Part shown: in pieces, positions 12,087 through 24,628 of the stretch
Numbering within the stretch: position 1 is the stretch's first letter
How the letters are laid out: every line of letters begins with the position of its first letter
Assembly (NCBI GenBank): GCA_947179485.1
Contig: OX359246.1
Span: forward strand, 27,590,001 to 27,654,000
Direction: 5' to 3'
DNA length: 64,000 bases
From: Allacma fusca
Taxonomy: Eukaryota; Arthropoda; Collembola; Symphypleona; Sminthuridae
The notes under the pieces: model-generated
What the model saw: only the letters and a program-made list of their open reading frames with translations
The model's database searches: none
What the model was told of the DNA's origin: nothing
Program-made: the position numbers and the translations under genes

Positions 12087-13843
12087 GCAAATGGGTTCCC
12101 GATTGTTTTAGTGGTCATCAAATTTGTTTTATTATTCGTATTTTACGTATACAATGCAGATGCGGCGTACTTTACTCTATGTATTTGTTCATCGTCGACG
12201 ACGTTTTGACTCGATTACTTTGTGTTCGCAGTAGAAATGAGTTGTTAGTTTAAATTAAATATTAATTCGTCAATCGAAATTAAAAGAATACGATGCTGAC
12301 GCGCAGAAGAAGACGGATATATTTATTCAAAAACAACCGGAAATTGCGGTTGTACACAGGATTCAAATCAGTTACTCTTTTGCATTTCAAAGGATTCCAA
12401 TGGAACTTCTTTTCAACCGTACTATAACCTAACCCTTACTGTCCTAGATTCCTATCGATGCCACAAAAAACGATCACATCCGACCTGTCAATAAATGTTT
12501 CGGTTTGTCGAGACGATAATTAAATAGCTTTTATAACGCTCATTAATTGGTGAGTTGGGACAACCGGGACAAACGTTATTCCTGGTTTACAAGAATCCCT
12601 ACTCCCTTGAAATCAGTATTTAAATTATTTATCCTAGTAAGCACATTTAAAAACAAATCAGATCCGTAACCGATTGAAATCCAGCAAAATTAATTTCCGC
12701 CCAAGTAGCGGCACTGAGGAAAGTTCAGCCGGAATCCCTACGATTCGGAATTTATTTACAGGTCCCGATCCCATTGAAAAACCGCTAAAGTGCTTCTCCG
12801 CGATTCGAACTAGTTCAAATAACGGTTAACATTTTTACAGTACAAACTTGTTCAGCATCAGCTTCTCTCATTTTCTTAATTCTGCTGCGGATGAACACTA
12901 TAATAATAAACCAGAGTATACGCAGGATTGCCCCAATATGGGGTTCTATATTTACTTGATGTACCTTGCTCTGAATTAAAGGTGTGGCCCGTACGTCATT
13001 TCAAAGGACAACCCAAACGTTACCCGCAATTCTGTGGCCTGAACCACCCCAGCCCGCAAGATTAATTCCAAACAATTTTCCCAGCATAACACGGCCCATT
13101 CAATGCTGTCCCGCACTGGCAAACAACTCGCTGGTTTTTGCTTCATGTTAGACAGCATCTGCAATTTGATTTACTTACTACACAAATTGCATTGCTATAA
13201 CTCTCCTGTTGTAGAATGAATTTGCTCAAATGTATTAGTATTACAGTAATTTAGACAAAATTACACGTTAAAAGATTTCCTTGTATTTCGAACTGTATAT
13301 GAATTGTAGCTAATCCATTCAGCTCCAATATATCCGCGGTTGCTCCCCCCCCCCCCCCACCACCCCACTTGATTATATTTTCCCCTTATTAAAATGCAAT
13401 GGCAAAAAATATCTCATCCCCGGTGATTTAGCAAATCTTGTTGCAGATTTATCTAAAATAAGTTCGAAATTCAGCGGTCAAAATCACGACCATAGGCGTC
13501 AACCAAAGAGGAATTTCTTGAAAAAACTACAAATTTATTAATTTAAAATCTCTTGCAGCACTTAGGAATACCGTTTGTGTGATTTTCGTGACTTCTTTCG
13601 TCATAATGAAAGAATATGGCTAGAAAACTATTGGGTCACATGTACATAAGTGCGATCAATAACAATTAAAATGGTGAGATTGTGCTTTGATTAACAATTT
13701 CGATTTATTCAAGCCATTAAAACAACGGATGTCATTTATACTACTATTGCTACTATTTTGTATCATCAACCAAATTAAGAACCAGGATTTAATAGGATAC
13801 TGTGTACGTATTCAAATTATTAAAAAGCGCTGAATAAACAATG
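12087..13843. other. Intergenic between IR-2 and FAS-like A
   Basis: No gene recognised. It holds a run of 14 C at 13345-13358 followed by ACCACCCCAC. TTTATT at 13704-13709 would be a poly(A) signal (AATAAA) for the - strand FAS-like gene. Confidence 0.5.
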
Positions 13844-16800
13844 CTAGTTTTTGATTTGTGGGACACTCCAGGATCGTGTGTGATCCCACTTAATCATAGG
13901 GCTAAGTGAAGGTGTCCCTGACTGTACGGGAAACTGAACGGGTTCATATAATTTCCCAGCATCCAAATCCACACCATGCAGGTAGAGCTTTCCCAAAGAA
14001 TCCAAATAAAACTTGGTGTTATCATTACTTTTTTGATCCATCAATGCCACAACTAAAGCTGACCCAACAGCTCCTTGTTTTATAATCGATTGCAGAAATC
14101 CATGTGGTCCAATTTCGACAACAACGGAGCTCATTGGAATATGTTTCAGAGTTACGTAGAAAAATACGGGTGAGAGAGCATTATTAACGTGATAATCCAC
14201 CGAAGAGTATTTGGCCAACCCAGAATCCCATTTTTCCGCTAGAATCGAAGTGCTAATCCATTTTTTTGATCTGGGCTTTGGTTCAGTAATTATTTTGCCT
14301 AATAACTCTCGCATTAGTTTCTCAGAACCAGCCACCAAAGGGGAATGGAACCCATAAATAGCGGATTTCACTTCTTGTGCAAAAATATTTTCCGATTTAA
14401 GTTTTGCTGTGAATTTTTGTACGTCACCAGGGGGGCCCGATATTGACACAAGGCTTTCGGAATTATGAATTGCCGGATAAATGCCGCGTGGACATCTTCG
14501 TTTTGCTTGATCCCAGGAAAGTCCCACAGCCGCGACAGATCCTGGCGGCAAGTTAGATTCAGTGAAAGCGCGTGCTCTGCTAAATGAAACCAACAGCGAC
14601 TGCTCGTGACTGAAGCATCCATCGGCATAGCCGCTACAGCATTCTCCGGTAGAATATCCAACTATACCATCTGGTTGGATACCAATGACGTTGAATAGAT
14701 CCATCAAGGCAATTTGAACCGATGTGATAGCCGCAATGGAATTTTTGAAGTCATCCAGATATGCCGGATCTGTACTTTCCAAAACTTGGAGCAAGTCGTA
14801 GTTTTCTTTCTCTTTCAGGATTTTTGCGGATTTGTGAATCGAGTCATTAAATGTTTTGAATTTTACCATATCCTTTGTCATCCCTACCCATTGATTTCCT
14901 AACCCTGTGAATATAAACCACAGGGGGGATTTAGACCGTGGTAAACGGTTCCCTATGTTCTGTTTCGATTCCGTTCTCGAGCTTAATACATATCCTCGGA
15001 ATGGATGTTGCGGGATTTTGATTTTGTACGCCTCGTGAAGCAGGCCTACCAAGTGCTGATTCTTGACTCCAGTGACGATTCGCTTCATTTGGTACTCGAC
15101 ACCTGGAGATGTTCGACCTGAGATTGGTACAAAAACTGGAATGGGTGGAAGAACCAGTTGAGCTGGTTCCTTACGCGGGAATTCAAGTATGATATGAACA
15201 TTTGTTCCATCATTTACAATGGAGTTCAGAGCGGCATATTTCCTACCAGAGTCTGTCAACTCTGGTATATCCGGATTGAGCGATTCGAATTTCACGTTTG
15301 GCGGAACTTGATCAAAGTGATTGAACAGCAGCAGTCTTACTAGTCCCACAATTCCTACGTTTAAATCAAAGATAAAATCGACGAAACTGAATTACACGTG
15401 TATAATTTAGTGGAATCTTGTAGACGTTTTTGGTATAAATATGCTCTTTCATCAGTGAAAAGATTTTGTAAGCAGTAATGTCAAGAAACTGAAAGGGCTA
15501 TGAAAAGTAACTTATTTTGAGGATTTGAAATCGTTTAGTACTAAAGGAAGAATGACCAAGGTTAATTTTCAAAACTTGGCGCGAACGGTGGAGTTTAGCT
15601 CTGAGTTAGAGGTGTGGCCCGGAATCGGGTTTTCGGATTCGGGCCGACCCGAACCCGGCCCGGCTTTTGGCCGGGTTCGGGCCGTAAATACGAACTTACG
15701 TCGGGCTCCGGCCGGATTCGGGCTGCACTAAAACAATGAAACCGGGTTAAGATCAGGCTGGGGCTTGTATTTAGTTTTCAGTTCGGGTTTTGGGCGGGCG
15801 AGAAATTACAAATGACCCGACAATCCTAATAGAATAAAATTTAGTACAGATAGGTGGCATGCATATTTGACGTTGCGCAGAGTTCAATCATTGCTTCCAC
15901 GTATGTATATTCATGATAAATAATAGTTCTTTGTTTTTAATACGTACACATGCTTAAGCATTTTGAAACGATCCCTTCCACTTGATAGTTTATGCCAGAG
16001 CCAAAAATAAGTTTTGCTCCTTTAGTGCACGCTTATTGAATGTGATGAGTAGGGATGGATCAGTATATCGTCGCTGAAGAGGCAAAATGGAATACATGCA
16101 TTTTCGATTAAAATCAAAATGGTCTGCATGCAGTTTTACTAAATGCAAAATGGAATAGATGCATCAAGTTTTAAAAGCAATATGGCCTACCTACAATTTC
16201 GTCTAAAAGCAAAATGGTCTACATACAATTTCGCTTTAAAGCAGAATGGCCATTATGAAAGCATACACGCATGTAGACCATTTTGCTTTTAGTGAAAACT
16301 CCATGTAGTTCATTTTGCTTTCAGGAAAGCTTGCAACTATTACGTTTTGCCTTTAAAGAAAAAGGCATGTAGACCATTTTGCTTCTAGTCGAAATTGCAC
16401 TTAGTCCATTTTGCCTCTTCAGCGAGGATATGTAAACATAATAGAATATTTAAACAAAGGTTTCGCATCGGATTGAATTGTTACTAAAAAGCCGGGTTTT
16501 CATCGGGTTTTTAAACCATTTAAAAATCGAGTTTTTAGCAGGTTCGGGTTGTACAAATTTTTGGACACCGGGTTTTTAGCAGGTTCGGGTTATAAAAATT
16601 TTTGGACACCGGGTTTTTAACGGGTTTGGGCTTCACAAAATTTAATGTGCATAAAACTGGCCGGGTTGAATGTCAAATATTTAGCCCGTTGGTGGGCCGG
16701 GTCGGGCTAATACAGTATTTGTTCGGTTTTTTTCCGGGTTCGGGCCTGAAGTCAAGCCCGCATCCCACCTCTACTCTGAGTTACCAAACAAGGAACATTT

Positions 16801-19067
16801 AGCCACACGTAGTACTGTATAGTAGCGACGCGTGTGAGTTTTACGGAAAGAGCATGGGAGAACAATTCCAGATGCAACGTAAAGACGCTTTGTAGTTTCG
16901 AGAGTACAAATTACCGTGAAGGATAAATGGCTTATATGAGGTATTTATATATATAAGTACCACCAAAGCATTATACAAAGATGGCATACATCACCAACAT
17001 GCTTATAACGAACTTCTTGGTTTCACCAAAGCCACTTTTGGCGATATATCGAGTATCGGCGATACATCGCCGAACTTACAGGGCTTTCATTAATAATGAA
17101 ATTTTCTGTTCAGAAATGCAGCCGAAATTATATAGACATCAAAAGAAGTTTAGTGCTTCAAAATTGACTCGCAATGAACACATCAGAACACATTTCAAAA
17201 GCTTTTCTACAGCTTTGAAAACTAAAATACGTAAGGTATGGCGTAAAATTAAGGTAACATACATTTTACAGGTATAATCACTAATATACTCACATAAAAA
17301 AAATATTTATGAGCCCAAAGAGGTAACACCATCACATTAACTACATAAAAGCAATACCCTAAAACCGTCGTAATTGTCTTCTTCAAAGACACGTTGGTTT
17401 TAAACAACCGTAGAAACAAATTCTAGAACCCAGTTAACTGGTATTTAATTTTCTGATTTCAGTAACTGCTTGCACAGCTCCTGTGCTTACAGGTGAATGT
17501 TGCTAGTAGTTGCGTTGAACAATTGTTCTACTACAAGTCTAATTGTATCCTGAATAAATGTGGAAATTATGCAGTAAAAATGTATTCTAATGACCTAGTT
17601 CATTCTGCGATATACCGATGTTCTCGACAAAATTTGCGATAATTATCGTCTGAAATATCGCCGGCCAATTTGGCGATATTTACGACAATATCGTTTCGCC
17701 ATTGTGATCTCTAGCGCGTTTTAGCGTACTAAGTTACGAGTTATTGCAACACATTGTGGTCATTCGCCCTGTAAAACTTAGTTCGTAACGCTGATAACAG
17801 ATTATTTTGTCCCCTTGGGAGCATGCGTCAAATTGTGCTTCTTTTTGGATCATATCGACAGAGTCTATTGTATTTCCCTGGTGCAAGTCCTAACCACCCA
17901 GTAACTCAGACATAAATAGAAATAATTTGAAAATATTTGAAGGCTGCGTATGTACCTGCAGCAGGCCCAGCATGTCCCACATTGGATTTTACCAATTCAA
18001 TAATTGGGCTTCCTTCCCTTCCCGCACTTAAGACAGTAGCAAGTGCATTGGCTTCTTCCTGGTCATCGAATTTAATTCCAGTGCTGTTGGACTCCACATA
18101 GGCGACATCTCCCGGACTAACCTTACTATCCGCATAAAGTTGTATCAAAAATTGCTCCGCCGGAGTTTTGCTATCGGAGGCATTACTTCCAGCGTTCACT
18201 AACGTGGCGTAATTACGTTTAGCGGAATCTTTACTAGTAATGTAAATTACTACAGCGGCTTCAGCTGGCACAATTCCATTTGCGTTGGCATCAAATGATT
18301 TACATTTACCGTCAGGGGAAACTTGAGATTGTGGACAAGTCGTGGGATTAATTTGAACTCCTGAGACAATGGCCGCTTCGATCGATCTAGAACGTAATGC
18401 TTGAAGAGCATTGAATAGTGCCACTGAACTATCCTGAGAGCCATTTTCAACGGTTTGGCTGGGTCCCTTTAAACCAAAAGCGGATGAAATTCGACCCGAA
18501 AGTGACGAGATGCATTCACCGCTCGCACCAAGAAAAACTCCAGTATTTGTTCCACGAAAAACAGTTGGACTCACTCCTGCGTCTACAACTGCTTCGTGTA
18601 CCAGCTCAAGCATAAGCCCTGTCCGGATTATTGGAATTTAAAACCTTTATTTATATCTGAGATATCGTATTTTTGCAGAATTAGTTTTTGCGATTTAAAT
18701 TTATTTTTACAGCAACAATAACATATGAAATAACGAACTTAGCCTTATGTCCAGTGATTCCGCTTCTTCGGTACCGATGTCAAAAAAATCCGCATCAAAC
18801 TTATTCACCTCGTCCAACTTTCCTGAACGAAATGGCACCTGGTCAGCTGGGTTTAAACAATTTAGAATCAATTTCACATTTTTAAATAGGAAATTATAGC
18901 CTTGGCGCAGAAATATCATTTGAGCTATTCAAGATTATTTACTAACCCGTTATTCCATCCTGTTTTTGTTGTAAGCTATTCCAGAAATCAACCACACTTG
19001 AAGCCTTAGGAAATCGTCCGGATATTCCACTAATTACGAATTCTGTCTCTAACTTTGAGTTAACCAT
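13844..19067 (-). CDS. FAS-like KS(degenerate)-MAT protein, copy A
   Basis: Exons in transcript order: 19067-18947, 18846-18739, 18618-17956, 15354-13844 (800 aa). An in-frame ATG six codons upstream (19085) is possible, but the MVN start is shared with copy B. Exons 1-3 make a shortened ketosynthase: the active-site region reads VENGSQDSSVAL where FAS enzymes have a DTACSSS motif, and the first catalytic His is lost (ESNSTG in place of EAHGTG); the NVGHA His remains. Exon 4 ends the KS and adds a malonyl/acyl-transferase with FTGLGNQW, GYSTGE (nucleophile Ser kept), SRARAF (Arg) and GFHSP (His). The protein stops right after SPMIKWDHTRSW, where the FAS dehydratase domain begins. It cannot be a working condensing enzyme; it may be a stand-alone acyltransferase or regulator. 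Intron 3 holds a nested hAT-like element. Confidence 0.8.
15607..16773. mobile_element. hAT-like element, CGGGTTCGGGC-word (1167 bp)
   Basis: Inverted ends start TAGAGGTG on both sides. A perfect 8-bp duplication CTCTGAGT lies at 15599-15606 and 16774-16781. The ends are packed with GGCCCGAACCCGG / CCGGGTTCGGGCC words. This makes a GC-rich island in AT-rich DNA. It lies in intron 3 of FAS-like A and is itself interrupted by another element at 16065-16431. Confidence 0.85.
16065..16431. mobile_element. Nested MITE, GCAAAATGG-word (367 bp)
   Basis: Inverted ends of about 29 bp with two mismatches: ATATCGTCGCTGAAGAGGCA on the left and the reverse complement of ATATCCTCGCTGAAGAGGCA on the right. 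The interior repeats AAGCAAAATGGTCTACAT-like units on one side and their reverse complement on the other. It sits inside the 15607-16773 element. No clear target duplication. A short relative lies at 40737-40822. Confidence 0.7.
17028..17713. mobile_element. Candidate MITE, GGCGATAT-word
   Basis: GGCGATATATCG words at the left (from 17039) face ATATCGCC-type words at the right (to about 17700). The right end reads CGCCATTGTGATCTCTA, whose reverse complement begins TAGAGATCAC and aligns loosely with the left end. No target duplication was found, so the boundaries are approximate. Same word-palindrome style as the other elements. Confidence 0.4.
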
Positions 19068-19085
19068 TCTACTGAAGCTTTGCAT

Positions 19086-21055
19086 GCTGTAATTTATAAA
19101 TGTGTAACAATTTTAAGAATAAAAATTAAATTTCTAGTATTCTAATAGAAGCAAATGTTAGATAAAGTGATTGCGAGGTTTGCAGTACGCAAAATAAACT
19201 GTCCCAACGTAGGTGTCGATGCTTTTTAAAGCTGAAATTTTTACAATACTGCAGTACAAGTACTATGAATACAGTCAAATATTTTCGGTTTCCTTAGTCA
19301 AAGAGTAAATTAGCGATTTCCTGTAATAAGCCATGCATAAAGATAATCTCGGAGAAAAACTTGCATTTTGTGTTCCAAGCTATCTGTTTCATCCCCCTAG
19401 AAAAGACTTACTGGGAAAAGATTATAGTTTTCAAACCGATTTTATCGGCCATTTCAACATTTTATTTATATTATGCAAATTGTATAGATACTGTAATCAA
19501 TAATACTTCATGAGCAGAAGTCACTCCTTTGCATGAACTAGGGAAACTTAAAATTGACTTGATACTTTCTACATGCTCGTGAATAGGTCATATGCATATT
19601 ATTTTAATCCAGCGAATAAACAGCTCCCACAGTATTATCTTCTTGTGTGGGAAGAAAAAATTTATATTACAGAAAATTTTATGAGTGCCAATTAAATGGG
19701 AAATATGACATACAAACTGGAAATCTCTTGAGAAGGAAATTCTTCGAAACAGTTATCATGTAATATGGCACGTGCAGTGCCAAGAAAAAATGATCAGCGG
19801 CCTACTTTCTAATCCGTTGATTTTGAATAACATGACGAATAATATGAAGTTACGACAGGGACTTTTCACACCATATTTGATACCTTATAAAACACCATAT
19901 AGCATTATCGGAGGTGCATCAAATGTAAACACAAAGCCAAGAAAATCAGTGTTAAATTTCAGACGTTCGTGAAATTATAGGTTTATCCAAAGCTGGGCAA
20001 AATAATCCCATATCTTGAATCTTACTTATTTTTGAATTCTTACGTAGAGCCTACATATTAGCCTATATACATAGATCACTCCCGTGTTTTTACCCTACCA
20101 ACCATCTAGTAACTCACGAGATTTGCCCTTACCAACCACCGACATACCAGGAATTGAATCCTACCTGCACACTGAAATGAAATTATACACGAAGAATAGA
20201 ATTTACAATTACCTCCAGATACCAGTCCCGGAGTTATGGGCGCAAAGAAGTTATTCAACGGCTAATTATCAACAGTATTATAAGAAAAACCACACACTAT
20301 GTTACTTGATAGGGCTAGTAATGATACAGCTAATAATCATTAGTTTATACAAATAATATTCTATGCCAAATGTGAGGGAATTTAAGCCATCAGATAGAGT
20401 TCCCTGGAAGTACTGTCCTGGCTTAATGCCTGACCTACAGGACAGCTTTGCTCTGCTTCTCAAGGTACGACATAGTAGACCTCTCCAGAGCTTTTCCCTA
20501 CCCTATACTGCGGTAAAGATGGCGATACAGGCTTATATAAGCTGTGGAATAATGTTTCGAAAGTCACGTTTGTAACTTCAACTCTTAATCACTCCCACTA
20601 GCTATTGATTAACACATTCCACTCAGTCCTTGCAACCTTTAGTGTAAGTCCAACTCAGTATCAGTCCCAATAAAACTCCCTGGCTAAACTCAGTCAGTCC
20701 CCAAGGATAAAAATGCAGCCAATCCTACAGATTCGTAAACGAATTCGTTCGTACGTTAACGTGTGCTTTTGCGTCTGCTGTCTGTATCCTGAAGTCTCTA
20801 GTCCGCTCGCAGTTGCTTTAAATAACATCAATCTCAAGTCCGAAACGTAACGGAGCTAATAAAAGTTTGTCTGTGAAATTCAGAAATGCTGGAGTCCGGA
20901 TTAAAGAAGGCAACAGTAGGTATAACTTATAGTTGTAACTTTAGGTGAGTTAAATTATCATACATGATGATATTGTACATAAAACGAGGGCGAGAAGATT
21001 CTTTTTCCACAGGTGTGCTAATTGTTTTTTATTTAGGTTACACAGCTTATTAGCT
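19086..21055. other. Intergenic upstream of FAS-like A
   Basis: Only short open frames on either strand, none with a recognisable domain. The CT-rich stretch around 20590-20830 could be a 5' leader, but nothing proves it. Confidence 0.4.
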
Positions 21056-21056
21056 A

Positions 21057-21559
21057 ACTCAGTACGCTGAATAATCAGGACTATCTGAACGTTCTGTGTC
21101 ACACCTCGGTCCAGAGACCTTACGCTGTAATTAGAAAGGCTGTTAATTATCATCAGGAGCAGCGTACGAAGGGCCGAGGAGTCGGCGCTGGCTATGTGGA
21201 GGAACGTAACTGGAAAACTCATAGACCTGCAGAACTTTTTTAAAGATGAAAAATACCCATTTAAGCTTTTGGACTTGGTATCTCATTTTTTCCAAACAAA
21301 CTAAATTTTCAGTGCATAAATTCGGCTATTGCCGACACAAGGATGACCATGAAAAATGCTAAGATGTTTTTTAAATCAAAATGGTGTAGCACGATACTCT
21401 AAAGGTATAAAAAGAACGAAGAAGCCCAAAATCTTCAGCATTGGAGATAAGTACACGTGTTTGGTCACCAAGAAGAAGTATAAGGCCAAGCCAGCCCAGC
21501 ATCGGGATTGGAGGGATTTTGAAGATTTTGGTTATGACATCGATCCGTACAATTATTAG
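21057..21559 (+). CDS. Possible small unrecognised gene (exons uncertain)
   Basis: A frame open from 21057 (CTC after TAA) encodes a hydrophilic stretch containing NYHQEQRTKGRGVGAGYVEE and could splice at 21205 (GTAACT) to an acceptor TTTTCAG ending at 21312. The second exon would then read HKFGYCRHKDDHEKC and stop at 21360-21362. Alternatively an ATG at 21356 opens a Lys/Asp/Tyr-rich frame to a TAG at 21557-21559 (ending FGYDIDPYNY). The two readings exclude each other. No family was recognised. AATAAA follows at 21671. Composition looks coding, but support is weak. Confidence 0.25.
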
Positions 21560-22758
21560 TGCGGCTTTAGTAATATTCTATAGGATGCCTGTAATCATTT
21601 GTCCAAGTCTCAACCCACTCAATTATCTGACTGAATTAGACTCACTGTTCAAATAGTATCAATGGAAGCCAATAAATATTGCCTATAAATTGTGGTAAGC
21701 CCTTTTCTTCTGATAAACGAATATCGATATTTAGTGATTGATTGAAATGGTCAAGCAACTCAGAAAGTCTGCTATATTAACCAAAATGTCATTTTGGCTA
21801 ATTAGTAATAGTGCGAATTTATTCATGGCCGAATTCGGTAATTATACAAAATTATTGGTAAATTTAAATCTGCTCAAAATTTTCGAATGCATCAACTGTA
21901 GCACAGTAATAGTACAGAGTTTTGCTTTAATATTGTACGCTGTGGGATTACAATAAATCAAAATTTTATTACTAAAAGGGGTGCAAAAATAGTACGGTGT
22001 AGGTTTTTTGCAATGATAAACTTCAGATGAGTAAACATGATTATTATGATATACAACAAAGTAAGATTCTTTATTTCGGAAATGTACTAGCGCTGGCACT
22101 TACCAAGAGGATGAAACTTTCAGGAAGATTCCCGCGTTGCTTTATAAGAACGAACGCCTCTAAGTCATGAGTTTCATGCTTTGTATACCATCGGCGTGCT
22201 TCGCTGTGCAGTGAAATAGTATACTACACTACTACTCTACTAGCTATATAGTAGAATGATCGCGCGATTATTGGTGAAGTTATAATTTAAAGCGAGCACG
22301 GTATTCAGGCATCCGCATTTGAAGTAAATCCTTTTTCTGAGAGTTATGAATTTATACTAAGAAATCTTCTTTTAAAGAAATCTCCAATTGGGGGATTGAC
22401 CTGTATCAACCAGAACTATATACATGAGTTAAGGGATCATGATGTAAAACCTGGTACTAAAGTATTAAGAATAGCTTACAATGGGTTATAACCAACATTG
22501 TAAGCTTACATGTAGACTCGGTGTGGTTGAACGAGCAAGACACGAATAAATCTCCACGACAAGGCTTGGTTCGTAAGCCGTTCACACTGCCAACTACCAC
22601 CTCTATAAGTAATTGTTCCTGTGACCCAGTCACTCCAAACTGTATGGAATTTCTTTAGAATGCCATTTCTGGGAGAAAATGTACCAGAAATCCAACAAGC
22701 CATATAGGATCTTATAGAATTCATTCAGTGAAACTGGCACATGATTCTTATAATAGAG

Positions 22759-22990
22759 GGTATCATAGGAATTTTTGGAAAAATCCTAAGTTGGGTAGCA
22801 CAAATATTGCAAGTGCGAGGACCATAGGAGTTTTCAGAAAGATCGTATAAGCTAGGGGTACCATAGTTTTTTAAAAAATCATACGTTTGGTGCCACATAT
22901 CCTGCAAGTGCGAGTACTATCGGCCATTTTCAGAAACTTCCTATGGTTTCGGGTACCATACGACATTTTTAGAAAAATCCCGTACATGCT
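22759..22990. repeat. Degenerate 95-98 bp tandem repeat, about 2.4 copies
   Basis: Units start at 22759, 22857 and 22952, each with GGTACCATA (GGTATCATA in the first) followed by a T/A-rich block. The first two also carry TTGCAAGTGCGAG or CTGCAAGTGCGAG and TTTTCAGAAA. Copies diverge considerably. Confidence 0.7.
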
Positions 22991-24277
22991 TTGACAAGGA
23001 TTCTGCGCTCCTCATCGTTTGTACAAGACATTATAACCGCCTAATTGGCCATACTTAATCAACAGCAGTTGTCATGCACATGTTCTTCGGTTGTGATGAA
23101 CTCCAAATCGACTTACATGTTCTTTAGATTGTTTCAATTTTAACTTACAATTAGTAATAGTAAGACAAGCGGAAAATATAACTAGTGTGTGATTGTTATT
23201 GTTCTTTTAGGAAAGTTGCTTTATCTTCTCTCTGTCACGTTTTTAACATTTTTGCCAAACAAGTTTAAAAAAAACAACTACCTCTGCTATCACTGAAAAA
23301 TGTTTTTTCATGCGACTTTTGAACGGAAGGTCAGATTGGCAATTTTAAGGGCTTAAATTCGATTGGAGACTTCGAATACATAATGTGTGTGAATATTTGC
23401 AATGTTGCAAATGAAGGGGCTCTAGAGTTATTGGCATATATCAAATTTGTTTTGGCATCGTTGATATCTAAGACCTATCATAGCTACCATTTACTTAGCA
23501 TCGCAAAAATTCTAAGGGTGCTTTTCATTAGCGATTTCCTTAACATTTGGCACATATGTCCCTTAATATTATGTAAATCGATGTACAAAAGGGCATGTTG
23601 CGGCAACGAAGGGTTCACACTGTATTAATTAATTTGCATTACAGTAGACCTTTTGGTTACCGCAGTTAGTATAAAATTATAGAAACATTAATCGTTTGAA
23701 AAAATATAATAATAGGATTCATTGAAACAGTAATATTTTGAAACAAAAAATGATAATAATCCCATTCTTTGAAACATTGATGTTTTCAAACAAAAATATA
23801 TTTAAAAAGTTAACGAATAAATCTGCTAAAAAGAACGTAAAAGTCTTTCATATCCTAACGATACTACAACTACTGCTATGACAGGAAATCACAGAAATCC
23901 ACTCTCATTGAAATGAGCGTTGGGTGCATGCTAACTAGGAGTACATCCCGCAGAACCCAACATCTCTCTATTTTTAATTCACACAAATATTTTGTAATAT
24001 GTGTTATTACAAATTCCGTTTTCTTTCGTATGGTGTTCCCGATGCATGAAACATAATAATTTATGCAATTTTATCGTAAAACGAAATTCTGCTACATCCA
24101 CCATGCATTTATCTACAACGTTTGCCTCACCATAAAAAAGTCAAAGGAAAAGTTCATTGCAGAATTGATCCTCTCCAAATTCAAAAACACTTAAATAATT
24201 TTAAATTTCCAACGTTACCTGCACCAGATTATCAAGGTTTGCGTAATAATAGCAAAAGGCAAAGAAAAACAGATGCG

Positions 24278-24413
24278 TTGCTTTTTCAATAAATAATTTC
24301 ATTGTTCCTGCATATTTTTGTTATATAAAACAAATATTGTACCATCACTTGTTTATTACTTTTAAGGGCGGAAAAGCAACTTTACTTTTAAGCGTTTTTG
24401 CTGCTAAGTTTAT
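24278..24413. repeat. Dispersed 136-bp repeat, copy 1
   Basis: Matches 59803-59938 over the same 136-bp length, sharing TTGCTTTTTCAATAAATAAT at the start, AAGGGCGGAAAAGCAACTTT near the 3' side and GCTGCTAAGTTTAT at the end. Noncoding; probably a transposon fragment. Confidence 0.75.
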
Positions 24414-24555
24414 TTTAAATTCCTACGTGAAATTATTTACTTGTGGCTGCAATTTTATTTTGTAGTGTTACATGTTATTTCCACATATAACTGCAGTGTA
24501 GGGTGTATTACTATTGACAACTTGAGGATATGTGTATGTATGACAACGTTAATGG

Positions 24556-24628
24556 CAGTTAGCTTAATTGTTTAGACAATTGTAAATATTCTAAATATTT
24601 ACAATTGTCTAAACAATTAAGATAACTG
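24556..24628. repeat. Near-perfect inverted repeat (35-bp arms, 3-nt loop)
   Basis: Arms read CAGTTAGCTTAATTGTTTAG... and its reverse complement with one mismatch; the inner 28 bp are perfect, around the loop CTA. It is far longer than chance would give. It may be a miniature foldback element or a structured transcript; the loop is too short for a normal pre-miRNA. Confidence 0.8.

Noticed and set aside
13345-13358. Poly-C run as a possible telomere-like or origin feature
   Set aside because: A single homopolymer of 14 C with no repeat around it; most simply slippage.
14714-14902. + strand open frame inside the FAS-like A transferase exon, also present in copy B
   Set aside because: It is the antisense shadow of a conserved exon; its conservation follows from that of the real gene.
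16981-17277. Open frame with a faint zinc-finger look (KKFSASKLTRNEHIRTHF)
   Set aside because: The Cys pairs are missing, it overlaps a candidate MITE, and no splice context supports it.
20084-20356. 90-codon open frame
   Set aside because: No domain, no conserved motif, no signal; fits chance in AT-rich DNA.
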